37,608 nucleotides of DNA from an uncultured beta proteobacterium (GTDB lineage Bacteria; Pseudomonadota; Gammaproteobacteria; Burkholderiales; Burkholderiaceae). The translations under genes and the position numbers were made by a program. The DNA is taken from positions 1 to 37,608 of the forward strand of contig CAISYI010000178.1 of the NCBI GenBank assembly GCA_903889595.1. Reading direction: 5' to 3'. Below are positions 1-11,651 of the stretch, piece by piece; the stretch's first letter is position 1; each line of letters begins with the position of its first letter. Under the pieces are notes generated by a model. It worked only from the letters and a program-made list of their open reading frames with translations, was not told the DNA's origin and made no database searches.

Positions 1-794
1 GTTACTAATTGTAACCAATGATATGAGTCATTTGATGTTTTTAGGATTAAAAGTACCACAACAAAAATAAATACTTTTCTAACTAGATGACTACCCTTTT
101 CAATGGCAAGACGACTACCTAGAGCACTACCTAAAATGTTAAAAAACATCATCCACAAGGCGATGCCCCAATTGATATGGCCTGTAGGTATAAACAAAGC
201 TAACGCTGCAAAATTGGTTATACAGTTAATCACCTTCGTGGCTGCAGCGCCATTGATAAAATCAAACCCCAGAAAATGAACGAATAAGAACATGAGAAAC
301 ATACCAGTTCCTGGACCAAAGAAACCATCATAGAAACCAATAGTCAAAGTACCAAAGATTAAAATAAGAAACTGTTTATTTGTAAAAGCAAAAGCTCGAT
401 GCTCTATCCCCATGTTTTTATTAATAAGGGTAAAGATTAATAAAGCAATTAGGAGCGGGGGTAATGATTGACGTAGAAAATCAGCAGATATTTGAGTTAC
501 CGCCCACGCCCCTAGGAAAGAGCCAAATAAGGCAAAGCCACCACCAAGTAAAAGAAGAACCTTAGGAAGTTGAACCGTGGAAAGATATTTTTTCGCAGCC
601 GTTGCGGTTCCACCCAAAGATGCCAGTTTATTGGTTCCAAAAAGGGTTGCAGGAGACTCATTGGGAAAGGCTACAAACAAAGCTGGCACTTGTATTAATC
701 CACCGCCACCAACTATGGAATCAATAAACCCAGCTATAAAGGCGAGGAAGCCTAAAAAAACAATAGAAAATTCGAAAAGATCTAGAAAAGGCAA
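1..794 (-). CDS. TSUP family (TauE/SafE-like) membrane transporter, 3' end outside window
   Basis: I translated the complement by eye. It gives about 264 residues of a very hydrophobic protein with the two-repeat TSUP pattern: a first repeat with SIVGGGGLIQVPAL and GTNKLAS, and a second with GFFGPGTGMFLMF and AATKVINC. TSUP proteins are inner-membrane carriers of small anions such as sulfite, sulfoacetate, sulfate or other organic acids. The reading frame is still open at base 1; the usual family length is about 250-260 residues, so only a few codons should be missing. An in-frame TAA lies just upstream, no ATG follows it, and the first usable codon is TTG at 794, so the start is inferred. 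It begins 8 nt after the livM stop and is probably translated from the same mRNA, which suggests it exports or imports something linked to the Liv substrate. The exact substrate cannot be read from the sequence. Confidence 0.8.
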   Translation of the reverse strand, partial: MPFLDLFEFSIVFLGFLAFIAGFIDSIVGGGGLIQVPALFVAFPNESPATLFGTNKLASLGGTATAAKKYLSTVQLPKVLLLLGGGFALFGSFLGAWAVTQISADFLRQSLPPLLIALLIFTLINKNMGIEHRAFAFTNKQFLILIFGTLTIGFYDGFFGPGTGMFLMFLFVHFLGFDFINGAAATKVINCITNFAALALFIPTGHINWGIALWMMFFNILGSALGSRLAIEKGSHLVRKVFIFVVVLLILKTSNDSYHWLQLV

Positions 795-802
795 AATAAG
801 AG

Positions 803-1765
803 CTATTTAATCTTCGCAAGAATTTCTCCCACGATACCTTTACGAAATAACATAACGCAAATAACAAAGATTAAACCAGTAACAATGGTGACTGACTCAC
901 CCAGAGATCTAAACCATTCAATGTTGGTTAGGTTAAATATAGAGAGCCCAATATCGCCAACCTTGTGTTCAAGGACAGTTATAACAACAGCCCCAACAAT
1001 TGGACCAATTAAGGTTCCAACACCACCAACTAGGGTCATCAAAATAACAAGGCCAGACATAGACCAATGTGCATCGGATAAAGTTTCAAATCCCATCGTG
1101 AGGGCTTGGAGGCTTCCAGCAAGCCCCGCTAAGGTCCCCGATAACACAAAAGCAAGAAGTTTAAAACGGTTAACCTCATAACCTAGCGATATAGCTCTTG
1201 GCTCATTTTCTTTAATCGCAAATAAAACCTTACCAAAAGGGGAAGAAACAACTCTTGCAATAAGTAACAAGGCAAGTACTGTAAAAAACAAGAAGACAAA
1301 GTACATATTCAAATCATTGCTTAAATCAATGATACCTAGAAAAACACCTCTCGGTATTCCCTGCATACCATCCTCACCACCAGTAAATTTAGCCTGTAAG
1401 AAAATGAAATACAACATCTGGGCTAAAGCCATAGTAATCATTGCAAAATAGATTCCTTGGCGACGAATAGCAAGACTACCCATCACGAAACCAAGGACTG
1501 CAGCAGAAAAAGTACCTGCAATCAAGCCCACCTCAGGAGAAAACCCTAAATCTCGAATGAAATAACCACAAACATAACCAGCCCCACCTAAAAAGGCGGC
1601 ATGTCCAAAAGATAATAGACCCGTATAACCTAGTAATAAATTAAACGCAGCAGCAAATAATGAAAAGCATAAAATCTTCATCAAGAAGATTGGATAAAAA
1701 ATGTAGGGAGCTACAAGAGAAAACCCGAATAACCCAACATAAAGTAACTTACTTGATATTTTCAT
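803..1765 (-). CDS. livM: Branched-chain amino acid-type ABC transporter permease LivM
   Basis: This 320-residue polytopic membrane protein has the LivM pattern, including NLLLGYTGLLSFGHAAFLGGAGY near residues 42-64 and GTLAGLAGSL in the cytoplasmic loop that contacts the ATPase. It pairs with LivH to form the channel of a HAAT-family importer in the inner membrane. Its ATG shares one base with the livH stop codon (TAATG), so translation is probably coupled. HAAT systems carry branched-chain amino acids but also amides, urea and aromatic or aliphatic acids; the permease alone does not say which. It is followed 8 nt later by the TSUP transporter. Confidence 0.9.
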   Translation of the reverse strand: MKISSKLLYVGLFGFSLVAPYIFYPIFLMKILCFSLFAAAFNLLLGYTGLLSFGHAAFLGGAGYVCGYFIRDLGFSPEVGLIAGTFSAAVLGFVMGSLAIRRQGIYFAMITMALAQMLYFIFLQAKFTGGEDGMQGIPRGVFLGIIDLSNDLNMYFVFLFFTVLALLLIARVVSSPFGKVLFAIKENEPRAISLGYEVNRFKLLAFVLSGTLAGLAGSLQALTMGFETLSDAHWSMSGLVILMTLVGGVGTLIGPIVGAVVITVLEHKVGDIGLSIFNLTNIEWFRSLGESVTIVTGLIFVICVMLFRKGIVGEILAKIK

Positions 1766-2649
1766 TAACTCTCTCGACCAAATAAACCCGCTGGACGGAC
1801 TAAAAGAACAATCGCCATAATCACAAAAACAACTGTACTAGAAGCCTCTGGATAAATTACTTTTGTAAGAGCCTCAACCAATCCAAGCCCAAGACCCGTG
1901 AAAATAGAACCTAAGATTGACCCCATACCCCCAATTACAACAATAGCAAATATTGCAATAATTAAGTTAGACCCCATTAAAGGAGAAACTTGAATAATCG
2001 GTGCGGCTAAAACCCCTGATAAGGCCGCAAGGGCAACACCAAACCCGTAAGTTAAAGTAACCATGAGAGGAAAGTTAATTCCAAATGCTTGAACTAATTT
2101 AGGGTTCTCAGTACCGGCTCTTAAATAGGCCCCCAGTTTTGTTCTCTCAATAACAAACCATGTTCCAAAACACACAACTAACGATATCAAGACAACCCAG
2201 GCACGGTAAATAGGTAAGAACATAAAGCCAACATTAATAGCACCCGTAAGAGCTTCCGGGACATTGTAAGACATCCCTGAAACACCATAAAAGGACCTAA
2301 AAACCCCCTCTAAAATTAGAGTCATACCAAAAGTTAGAAGCAGACCATATAAATGATCTAATGCGTATAAATGCTTCAATAATAATTTTTCAATCAATAT
2401 ACCAACAATACCAACTAACACAGGCGCTAAAATTAACATCTGCCAATAAGAAAAATCAAAGGCAGTCAAACCAATCCAAGTAAATAAGGCCCCCATCATA
2501 AACATCGCTCCATGAGCGAAGTTAACAACATTCAAAAGACCAAAAATCACAGCGAGACCAAGACTTAGCATGGCATAAAAACTACCATTCACCAGCCCCA
2601 ATAGGAGCTGGCTAAGGATAGCAGAAACGGGAAGACCAAATATTTCCAT
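1765..2649 (-). CDS. livH: Branched-chain amino acid-type ABC transporter permease LivH
   Basis: This is a 294-residue integral membrane protein. Near the N-terminus it has GLVNGSFYAMLSLGLAVIFG and VNFAHGAMFMMGA, the hallmark of LivH permeases, and GMGSILGSIFTGLGLGLVEAL near the C-terminus is the EAA-like loop that docks to the ATP-binding subunits. It forms the inner-membrane channel with LivM. It starts 8 nt after the livK stop and its stop overlaps the livM start, placing it firmly in the livG-livF-livK-livH-livM operon. Length and motifs are complete. Confidence 0.9.
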   Translation of the reverse strand: MEIFGLPVSAILSQLLLGLVNGSFYAMLSLGLAVIFGLLNVVNFAHGAMFMMGALFTWIGLTAFDFSYWQMLILAPVLVGIVGILIEKLLLKHLYALDHLYGLLLTFGMTLILEGVFRSFYGVSGMSYNVPEALTGAINVGFMFLPIYRAWVVLISLVVCFGTWFVIERTKLGAYLRAGTENPKLVQAFGINFPLMVTLTYGFGVALAALSGVLAAPIIQVSPLMGSNLIIAIFAIVVIGGMGSILGSIFTGLGLGLVEALTKVIYPEASSTVVFVIMAIVLLVRPAGLFGRES

Positions 2650-2657
2650 TAAATCAA

Positions 2658-3854
2658 TTACTTAACTAAAGAGCACTTAGATTCGGCAAGCGTATTAAAT
2701 GCTTTATCACCGGGCACCTTATTAATCACTTTGTAATAATCCCATGGCTTTGTAACCTCTTCAGCTTTTTTAGTTTCAAACAAATACATATCGTGAACCA
2801 TGGTGCCATCTTTGCGAATGTAACCACCCTTTGTAAATAAATCATTAATTTTTATTTTTTGAAGTTCAGCCATGACTTTATCAGGATTATCTGTACCAGC
2901 AGCTTTAACCGCTTTGAGGTAAGTTAACATTGAGGAGTAATCCCCAGCATGAACAGAAGTTGGCATACGTTTCATTTTTTGGATAAAGCGACCAGCAAAA
3001 GCACGACTCTCGTCATTCAAATCCCAATACCAAGCTTCTGTAGCCAACAATCCAGCAGCGTTTTTAATACCGATACTATGAATATCAGTAATGAAAACTA
3101 GTAAACCAGCAAGCTTCATCGTTTTATTAATTCCAAACTCAGCTGCAGCCTTTACAGAGTTGATCGTGTCTCCGCCGGCATTAGCCAAACCAAGAACTTG
3201 TGCTTTAGAGCTTTGCGCTTGTAATAAAAAGGAAGAGAAGTCACTTGCATTTAGGGGGTGTTTCACAGACCCTAATACTTTGCCTCCGTTATCAACCACA
3301 ACCTTAGTTGCATCCTTTTGTAATTGCTCACCAAAAGCATAATCTGCGGTTAAGAAATACCAGTTTTTATTACCCTTATCAACCATTGCTTTACCAGTAA
3401 CATTTGCTAAAGCAATCGTGTCATAGGTATAGTGAATCGTATAAGGTGAGCATTGTTCATTTGTTAGTGCTGAGGTTCCGGCACCATTATTGATATAAAT
3501 ACGCTTCTTTTCTGACGTTACTTTAGCGGTTGCCAAAGCAGTACCGGAGTTCGTGCCACCAAACACGACATTAACACCTTCTTGATCAATCCACTCGCGA
3601 GCTTTAGAAGCAGCAATATCCGCTTTGTTTTGATGATCAGCATATAAAATTTCTACTTTACGGCCTAAAACGCTACCACCAAAGTCAGCAATTGCCATTT
3701 CCATAGCTTCCTTACCACCGATACCGTCAATATCAGAATATAAGCTGGCACCGTCAGTAATAAAACCAATCTTAATTGGTTTAGTGTCAGCAGCAACAAC
3801 TAAATCTGTCGCACAAAGCAACATTAAAGCAGAAACAATTTTTTTAATTTTCAT
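2658..3854 (-). CDS. livK: Periplasmic substrate-binding protein of the Liv-type ABC transporter
   Basis: The product has 398 residues with a Sec signal peptide: a basic KIKK start, a hydrophobic stretch, and a likely cut after VVA at about residue 21. The mature part begins with IKIGFITDGASLYSDIDG, typical of Peripla_BP_6 leucine/amide binding proteins, followed by the two-lobe pattern (GGTNSGTALA, YFLTADYAFGEQ). It captures the substrate in the periplasm and hands it to LivHM. The family includes aromatic-acid, amide and amino-acid binders; I cannot fix the ligand. An AAGGG ribosome binding site lies 5 nt before the ATG. Its place between the ATPase and permease genes is common in proteobacterial HAAT operons. 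Confidence 0.88.
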   Translation of the reverse strand: MKIKKIVSALMLLCATDLVVAADTKPIKIGFITDGASLYSDIDGIGGKEAMEMAIADFGGSVLGRKVEILYADHQNKADIAASKAREWIDQEGVNVVFGGTNSGTALATAKVTSEKKRIYINNGAGTSALTNEQCSPYTIHYTYDTIALANVTGKAMVDKGNKNWYFLTADYAFGEQLQKDATKVVVDNGGKVLGSVKHPLNASDFSSFLLQAQSSKAQVLGLANAGGDTINSVKAAAEFGINKTMKLAGLLVFITDIHSIGIKNAAGLLATEAWYWDLNDESRAFAGRFIQKMKRMPTSVHAGDYSSMLTYLKAVKAAGTDNPDKVMAELQKIKINDLFTKGGYIRKDGTMVHDMYLFETKKAEEVTKPWDYYKVINKVPGDKAFNTLAESKCSLVK

Positions 3855-3878
3855 AAATACCCTTACTGTTTAGATTGA

Positions 3879-4580
3879 TTAAACACCCAAATAACTATTA
3901 AGTAATTCAGTTTTCTGAGCTAATTCACTACTTAAAACGGTTTCAACGACCTGACCATGCTCTATTACATAATGTCGATCAGCAAGCGGGGCCGCAAATC
4001 GAAAGTTTTGCTCTACCAAAATAATCGTATAACCTTTTTCACGAAGATCTCGAACTACTTGACCCAGTTTTTGCACAATAACCGGAGCAAGACCTTCCGT
4101 AATTTCGTCCAATAGCAACAACTTAGCACCAGTTCTTAAGATCCTAGCCATCGCTAACATTTGTTGTTCACCCCCACTCAAACGCATGCCTGGGCTATTG
4201 CGCCGTTCAAAAAGGTTAGGAAACATATTGTAAATCTCATCTAAACCTAAGCCCCCTGGCTTGACAACAGGAGGAAGCATTAAATTTTCTTCTGTAGAAA
4301 GCGTAGAAAAAATACCACGCTCCTCCGGACAATAACCAACTCCTAGACGAGGAATTGTATAAGTATCCATGTTAATTGTTTCTTGATCATAAATCTTTAT
4401 TGAGCCAGATCTTTTACCAGTAAGACCTAAAATAGCTCTTAAGGTACTAGTTCGACCAGCGCCATTTCTTCCAAGCAAAGTAACTACTTCGCCTTCATGA
4501 ACAGACAAGTTAACACCATGTAATATATGGGACTCCCCGTACCAAGCATTAAGGTTATTTATATCAATGGCAAGACTCAT
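3879..4580 (-). CDS. livF: ABC transporter ATP-binding subunit LivF, Walker A Lys replaced by Arg
   Basis: This 233-residue nucleotide-binding subunit has the LivF layout: Walker A GRNGAGRTS at 37-45, signature LSGGEQ at 134-139 and Walker B LLLLDE with D158 and E159. The normally invariant Walker A lysine is arginine at residue 43 (codon CGA on the minus strand). I recall other proteobacterial LivF subunits with GRNGAGRT, so this may be a subfamily trait and not damage. It works with LivG at the cytoplasmic face of LivHM. The ATG overlaps the livG stop by 4 nt (ATGA), implying coupled translation. Confidence 0.88.
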   Translation of the reverse strand: MSLAIDINNLNAWYGESHILHGVNLSVHEGEVVTLLGRNGAGRTSTLRAILGLTGKRSGSIKIYDQETINMDTYTIPRLGVGYCPEERGIFSTLSTEENLMLPPVVKPGGLGLDEIYNMFPNLFERRNSPGMRLSGGEQQMLAMARILRTGAKLLLLDEITEGLAPVIVQKLGQVVRDLREKGYTIILVEQNFRFAAPLADRHYVIEHGQVVETVLSSELAQKTELLNSYLGV

Positions 4581-5341
4581 GACTGTTCCTCTGTAGAGCC
4601 CATGTAAGCTTCTAAAACTTGAGGGTTTTTTGAAACTTCTGAATAAGTACCTTCAGCAAGAACAGCTCCTCGTTGTAAAACAGTAATCTTATCCGCAATA
4701 GTAGAAACAACTTTCATATTGTGTTCAACCATTAATACCGTTCTTCCTTTAGCAACAGTTTTAATTAAATCTGTAACCATCATGACATCCTCATGACCCA
4801 TACCTTGGGTTGGTTCATCCAATAACATTAAAGAAGGACTCATAGCTAGAGTAGTGGCAATTTCTAAAACACGTTTTCTACCATAGGGTAAATTTACAGT
4901 TAATACATCAGCAAACTCATTAAGACCAACAAGCCCCAACAATTCCATAGCCTTGTCGTTTAACTGATTGAGTGTTTTAGGGGATTTCCAAAATGAAAAT
5001 TCAACGCCAAGTTCCTTTAATAAAGCAACTCTTACATTATCCAAAACGGACAAGTGAGGAAAAACAGCAGATATTTGAAAAGACCGGATAACCCCTAAGC
5101 GAGCAATCTGGGCAGGATCTCGAGCAGTAATGTCCGTACCTTTAAAAAGAATAGTCCCACTACTTGGAATGTGAAACTTTGTTAGTAGGTTAAAACACGT
5201 TGTTTTGCCTGCGCCATTAGGTCCAATAAGTGCATGAATGGAACCATCTTCTACTTTTAAATTAACGTCATTAACAGCAACGAAACCTTTAAACGTTTTA
5301 AATAGGCTTTGGGTTTCTAAGATGTAATTGGATTTATTCAT
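4577..5341 (-). CDS. livG: ABC transporter ATP-binding subunit LivG
   Basis: The 254-residue ATPase has an intact Walker A GPNGAGKTT (40-48, K46), Walker B LMLLDEP (171-177) and the H-loop histidine in MVEHNM (H207). Its ABC signature reads LPYGRKR (151-157) where LSGGQ/LSYGQ is expected, and the following segment is TQGMGHEDV. I recall both variants from a subset of proteobacterial LivG proteins. The complementary substitutions in LivF and LivG suggest an asymmetric ATPase pair. This is the first gene of the liv operon; about 70 nt separate it from the GMC oxidoreductase gene upstream on the same strand, with no clear terminator, so read-through is possible. Confidence 0.88.
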   Translation of the reverse strand: MNKSNYILETQSLFKTFKGFVAVNDVNLKVEDGSIHALIGPNGAGKTTCFNLLTKFHIPSSGTILFKGTDITARDPAQIARLGVIRSFQISAVFPHLSVLDNVRVALLKELGVEFSFWKSPKTLNQLNDKAMELLGLVGLNEFADVLTVNLPYGRKRVLEIATTLAMSPSLMLLDEPTQGMGHEDVMMVTDLIKTVAKGRTVLMVEHNMKVVSTIADKITVLQRGAVLAEGTYSEVSKNPQVLEAYMGSTEEQS

Positions 5342-5414
5342 AGGTATATATTATCTACAATATTACATATTACGCGAGCCATTTAGGGACTAAATTAATA
5401 GGGGTTTTTACCAA

Positions 5415-7025
5415 CTAAACATTACGCAGTAGTTCAGCAACCCGATAAGCCATCATCATTGTAGGGGCAGCCGTGTTTCCAGAAGTAATAAAAGGCATTG
5501 CAGAGGCGTCGACAACGCGTAGCCCCAAGACTCCACGAACACGAAGCTCTGTGTCTAAAACTGCTTTATCGTCATCGTTAGGTCCCATCTTACAAGTTCC
5601 AACTGGATGGAAAATAGTGGTTCCAATATCGCCAGCGGCTTGAATCAATTCTTCATTAGAATTTAGGTGAACACCGGGTTTATATTCTTCAGGTTGATAT
5701 TTTTTTAATGCAGTTTGTTGAACGATTAATCTAGTTGTTTGAATAGATTCAATGGCGACAGTTTGATCAAAAGAGGTAGAAAGGTAATTAGGGTTAATTT
5801 TGGGCTTGGCAAAAACATCAGGTGAATTGATGTGAACTGAACCTCTTGATGAAGGTCGCAAATTACAAACACTTGCAGTAAATGCATCAAAGGAGTGTAG
5901 GTCTTCACCAAATCTTTCTAAAGATAAAGGCTGGACGTGAAACTGAATATTGGCTCTAGGATGATAGTCAGCACTCTTGGTAAAAGCGCCTAATTGTGAG
6001 GGGGCCATTGACATAGGACCACTACGGTTTAAAAGATACTCTAAACCAATTAAACTTTTGCCAATAAGAGAACTAGCCTTGGTATTTAAAGTGGAAATCC
6101 CCTTCACTTTATAAATCATTCTCAATTGAAGATGATCTTGAAGATTCTCACCGACACCAGGAGAGTGAACGAGCGTTTCGATACCTAAGGACTGCAAATG
6201 ACAACCCTGTCCAATACCAGATCTTTCTAAAATTTGAACAGAACCAATAGAGCCAGAACTCAAAAGAACCTCTTGATTAACATGTGCTGTATGCGATAGA
6301 TTTGCCCCTAAAAAAGTGACTGATTGCACTTTTTTGGTAATTGGATCCATGTGAATTTTGTCAACTAGGGCACCAGTGATCAAGGTTAAGTTTGGTCTCT
6401 TGGCAGCCATCTTCAAAAAGGCTTTAGACGCATTAAGCCGAAAACCTTTATCTTGATTTACATCAAAATATCCAATGCCCGTATTATCACCACGATTAAA
6501 ATCAGCTGTATCTTGAATTCCAAACTCATTGGCGGCTTGTTTAAAAACCTCAAGAACTTTCCAATTAAGCCGTTGACGACTAACGGTCCAAGGACCTTTG
6601 TTGCCATGCCACTCATTCATGCCACCATGATAATTTTCAAAAGCTTTAAACCGTTCTAAACAATTTCCCCAAGACCAAGATCTGTCGTTCATTAAAGAAG
6701 CCCAATTATCGTAATCTTGTTGCTGCCCTCTCATATAAATCATTCCATTGATAGAGGAGCTACCACCCAAAACCTTACCCCTTGGATAAAGAAGAGAACG
6801 TTGATTTAAACCAGGATTTGGTTCAGTTTTGAATTGCCAATCAGTTCTGGGATTGTCAATACAGTACAAATAACCAACAGGTATATGAATCCATAAGTAA
6901 TCATCTTTTGCGCCAGCTTCAAGAAGTAAAACGCGATTATCAGGATTTTTTGTCAACTGATTTGCTAATAAACATCCAGCACTACCAGCGCCGATAATAA
7001 TGTAATCAAAATTACCATGATCCAT
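5415..7025 (-). CDS. GMC family FAD-dependent alcohol/choline dehydrogenase-like oxidoreductase
   Basis: This is a 536-residue flavoenzyme of the glucose-methanol-choline family. The FAD-binding GxGxxG is at 12-17, and the GMC signature RGKVLGGSSSINGMIYMRG lies at about 82-100. The C-terminal catalytic His-Asn pair appears as H473 (in FHPVGTCKMG) and N517 (in SGNTAAPTMM). It resembles choline, PEG and aliphatic-alcohol dehydrogenases that oxidise an alcohol to an aldehyde. No signal peptide or membrane anchor is visible, so a cytoplasmic enzyme is likely. An AAGGAT ribosome binding site lies 6 nt before the ATG. Since it sits directly upstream of the liv importer, it may act on the imported compound or a derivative; that is inference. 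Confidence 0.85.
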   Translation of the reverse strand: MDHGNFDYIIIGAGSAGCLLANQLTKNPDNRVLLLEAGAKDDYLWIHIPVGYLYCIDNPRTDWQFKTEPNPGLNQRSLLYPRGKVLGGSSSINGMIYMRGQQQDYDNWASLMNDRSWSWGNCLERFKAFENYHGGMNEWHGNKGPWTVSRQRLNWKVLEVFKQAANEFGIQDTADFNRGDNTGIGYFDVNQDKGFRLNASKAFLKMAAKRPNLTLITGALVDKIHMDPITKKVQSVTFLGANLSHTAHVNQEVLLSSGSIGSVQILERSGIGQGCHLQSLGIETLVHSPGVGENLQDHLQLRMIYKVKGISTLNTKASSLIGKSLIGLEYLLNRSGPMSMAPSQLGAFTKSADYHPRANIQFHVQPLSLERFGEDLHSFDAFTASVCNLRPSSRGSVHINSPDVFAKPKINPNYLSTSFDQTVAIESIQTTRLIVQQTALKKYQPEEYKPGVHLNSNEELIQAAGDIGTTIFHPVGTCKMGPNDDDKAVLDTELRVRGVLGLRVVDASAMPFITSGNTAAPTMMMAYRVAELLRNV

Positions 7026-7029
7026 AAAA

Positions 7030-7260
7030 CTATCCTTTTGTATTGCTAATTTCTAGCAAGTATCTATTCCAAGCATCAAGTTCTTTTGAGTCTAAATTAT
7101 CGATTGAAATCCTTTGGGCTCCTTGCAAAATTAAAATTGCGTAAGGTTTCGCCAAAGCAGAAGCTTCTTTTGACAAAACTAAAGACTCTCCAATAGAAGG
7201 TGACTTGTTTCGCCAAAAATTAATTGCATCTTCTAATTCGGGTAATGTGATGAATAACAT
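7030..7260 (-). CDS. DUF3717 family small protein
   Basis: The product is a 76-residue soluble protein starting LFITLPELEDAINFWRNKSPS, followed by EASALAKPYAILI. I recognise this as DUF3717, a short family found mainly in Burkholderiales and of unknown function. There is no signal peptide, metal site or membrane segment. The gene lies 4 nt upstream of the GMC gene and 6 nt downstream of the SET gene, so all three probably share a transcript. Its value is mostly taxonomic. Confidence 0.75.
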   Translation of the reverse strand: MLFITLPELEDAINFWRNKSPSIGESLVLSKEASALAKPYAILILQGAQRISIDNLDSKELDAWNRYLLEISNTKG

Positions 7261-7266
7261 AGTATT

Positions 7267-10252
<2,986 letters not shown>

Positions 10253-10260
10253 TTAATAGA

Positions 10261-11376
10261 TTAAATACGCATTGGCATTACTACATACTTGAAATTTTCA
10301 TTGTCAGGTATGGTGATGAGGGCACTGGAATTAGAGTCACCCAAATTAATTTGGACACTTTCATTCTTAACATTTGATAAAACATCTAATAAATAAGTTA
10401 CGTTAAATCCTATATCTAAATGATCACCTTCGTAAGAGGTTTCAATCTCTTCTTGGGCTTCTTCTTGCTCCGCATTCGTTGATTGAATGGTAAGTAAGTT
10501 TTCTTTGAGGGAACAACGAATACCTTTAAATTTATCCGTTGTTAGAATTGCCGCTCTTTGCAAAGCTGATTGATAAATCTCCCGAGGTACAACAAAAGAA
10601 TTTTTATGACCCTTTGGAATAACGCGTTGATAATCGGGAAACTTTCCTTCAACTAACTTGGATAAAAGTTCTATAGTGTTAAATTCAAATTTGATTTGAG
10701 TCGGGCTAATGGAAATTTTTAAAGGAGCATCAACATCTTCTAATAAATGTTGGCATTCTAAGATTGTTTTTCTAGGAACAATCACTTCAATTTTATTAGA
10801 TTCGCCAACTGGTGGTTTTTCTAAAATAATTTGACCATAGGCTAAACGATGGCCATCTGTTGCAACAGCGATTAATTTGTCACCATCTAAAACAATTAAC
10901 ATTCCATTTAAATAGTAACGTATATCTTGTTGAGCCATTGCAAAATGGACTTGACTAATTAGCTGTTTAAATTCTTTTTGAGAAATTTCAAAAGATCTAA
11001 CATTTTGATTATTTTCTAACATGATTGGAAACTCACCAGATGCCAATGTTTGAAGCGAAAATCTACTTTTTCCGCTTTGAACAACCATACGGTTGTCTTT
11101 CATCGTTAAACTGATTGGTCCTTCTGGCATTGCACGTAGAATATCTAAAAGTTTTCTTGCGCCTACTGTGGTGCTAAATTCTTCGTCACCTACTCCAAAA
11201 TCAGCAATAGTAGTTATTTGAATATCAATATCTGTTGATATAAAAGAAATTGAGTCTTTATTCTTACGTATTAGTAAATTAGCAAGAATTGGTAATGTAT
11301 GACGTCTTTCAACAATACCACTTACGAATTGTAAGGGTTTTAAAAGACTATCTCGTGTTGTACTGACCAGTTGCAT
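10261..11376 (-). CDS. dnaN: DNA polymerase III beta subunit (sliding clamp)
   Basis: From the ATG at 11376 the protein has 371 residues and begins MQLVSTTRDSLLKPLQFVSG, the family N-terminus. It shows the conserved RRHTLPILANLLI, ATDGHRLAYG and the C-terminal PMRI. Two ATGs are in frame (11382 and 11376). The AGGA ribosome binding site sits 8 nt before the second and only about 2 nt before the first, so I use the second. The protein is the ring clamp that holds Pol III and other partners on DNA. Its position after dnaA is standard. Confidence 0.97.
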   Translation of the reverse strand: MQLVSTTRDSLLKPLQFVSGIVERRHTLPILANLLIRKNKDSISFISTDIDIQITTIADFGVGDEEFSTTVGARKLLDILRAMPEGPISLTMKDNRMVVQSGKSRFSLQTLASGEFPIMLENNQNVRSFEISQKEFKQLISQVHFAMAQQDIRYYLNGMLIVLDGDKLIAVATDGHRLAYGQIILEKPPVGESNKIEVIVPRKTILECQHLLEDVDAPLKISISPTQIKFEFNTIELLSKLVEGKFPDYQRVIPKGHKNSFVVPREIYQSALQRAAILTTDKFKGIRCSLKENLLTIQSTNAEQEEAQEEIETSYEGDHLDIGFNVTYLLDVLSNVKNESVQINLGDSNSSALITIPDNENFKYVVMPMRI

Positions 11377-11651
11377 ATTCATTTTCCTGAATGATAATTT
11401 TTTTGTTTAGTAGTAATAATAGGGATTCAAAAATCTGTGGATAATCTAAAAATTCCTTTTAAAACAATAATTTACTAAGACTAAAAGTTGTTGATAACTT
11501 CTGTATAACTAAAGAACAAATAATGAATAACTACGATAACTACTCTATTTTGCATGAAGATTACAAATTATCCACAAATTTTAAACAACTTATACATTAC
11601 TTACTAACATACTTCATCACACCTTACTAACAAGGTTATCCACAACCTACT
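11377..11651. promoter_or_regulatory. dnaN-dnaA spacer with four DnaA boxes
   Basis: This 275-nt AT-rich spacer holds perfect DnaA boxes TTATCCACA at 11568-11576 and 11636-11644, the reverse complement TGTGGATAA at 11436-11444, and TGTTGATAA at 11489-11497, which fits the TTATCNACA consensus. They may autoregulate dnaN or belong to a bipartite origin flanking dnaA. No gene is visible here. Confidence 0.75.

Noticed and set aside
4440-4470. LivF Walker A Arg as a sign of pseudogene or sequencing error
   Set aside because: All other LivF motifs are intact, the operon is undamaged, and LivG carries its own matching variant, so a subfamily feature is more likely.
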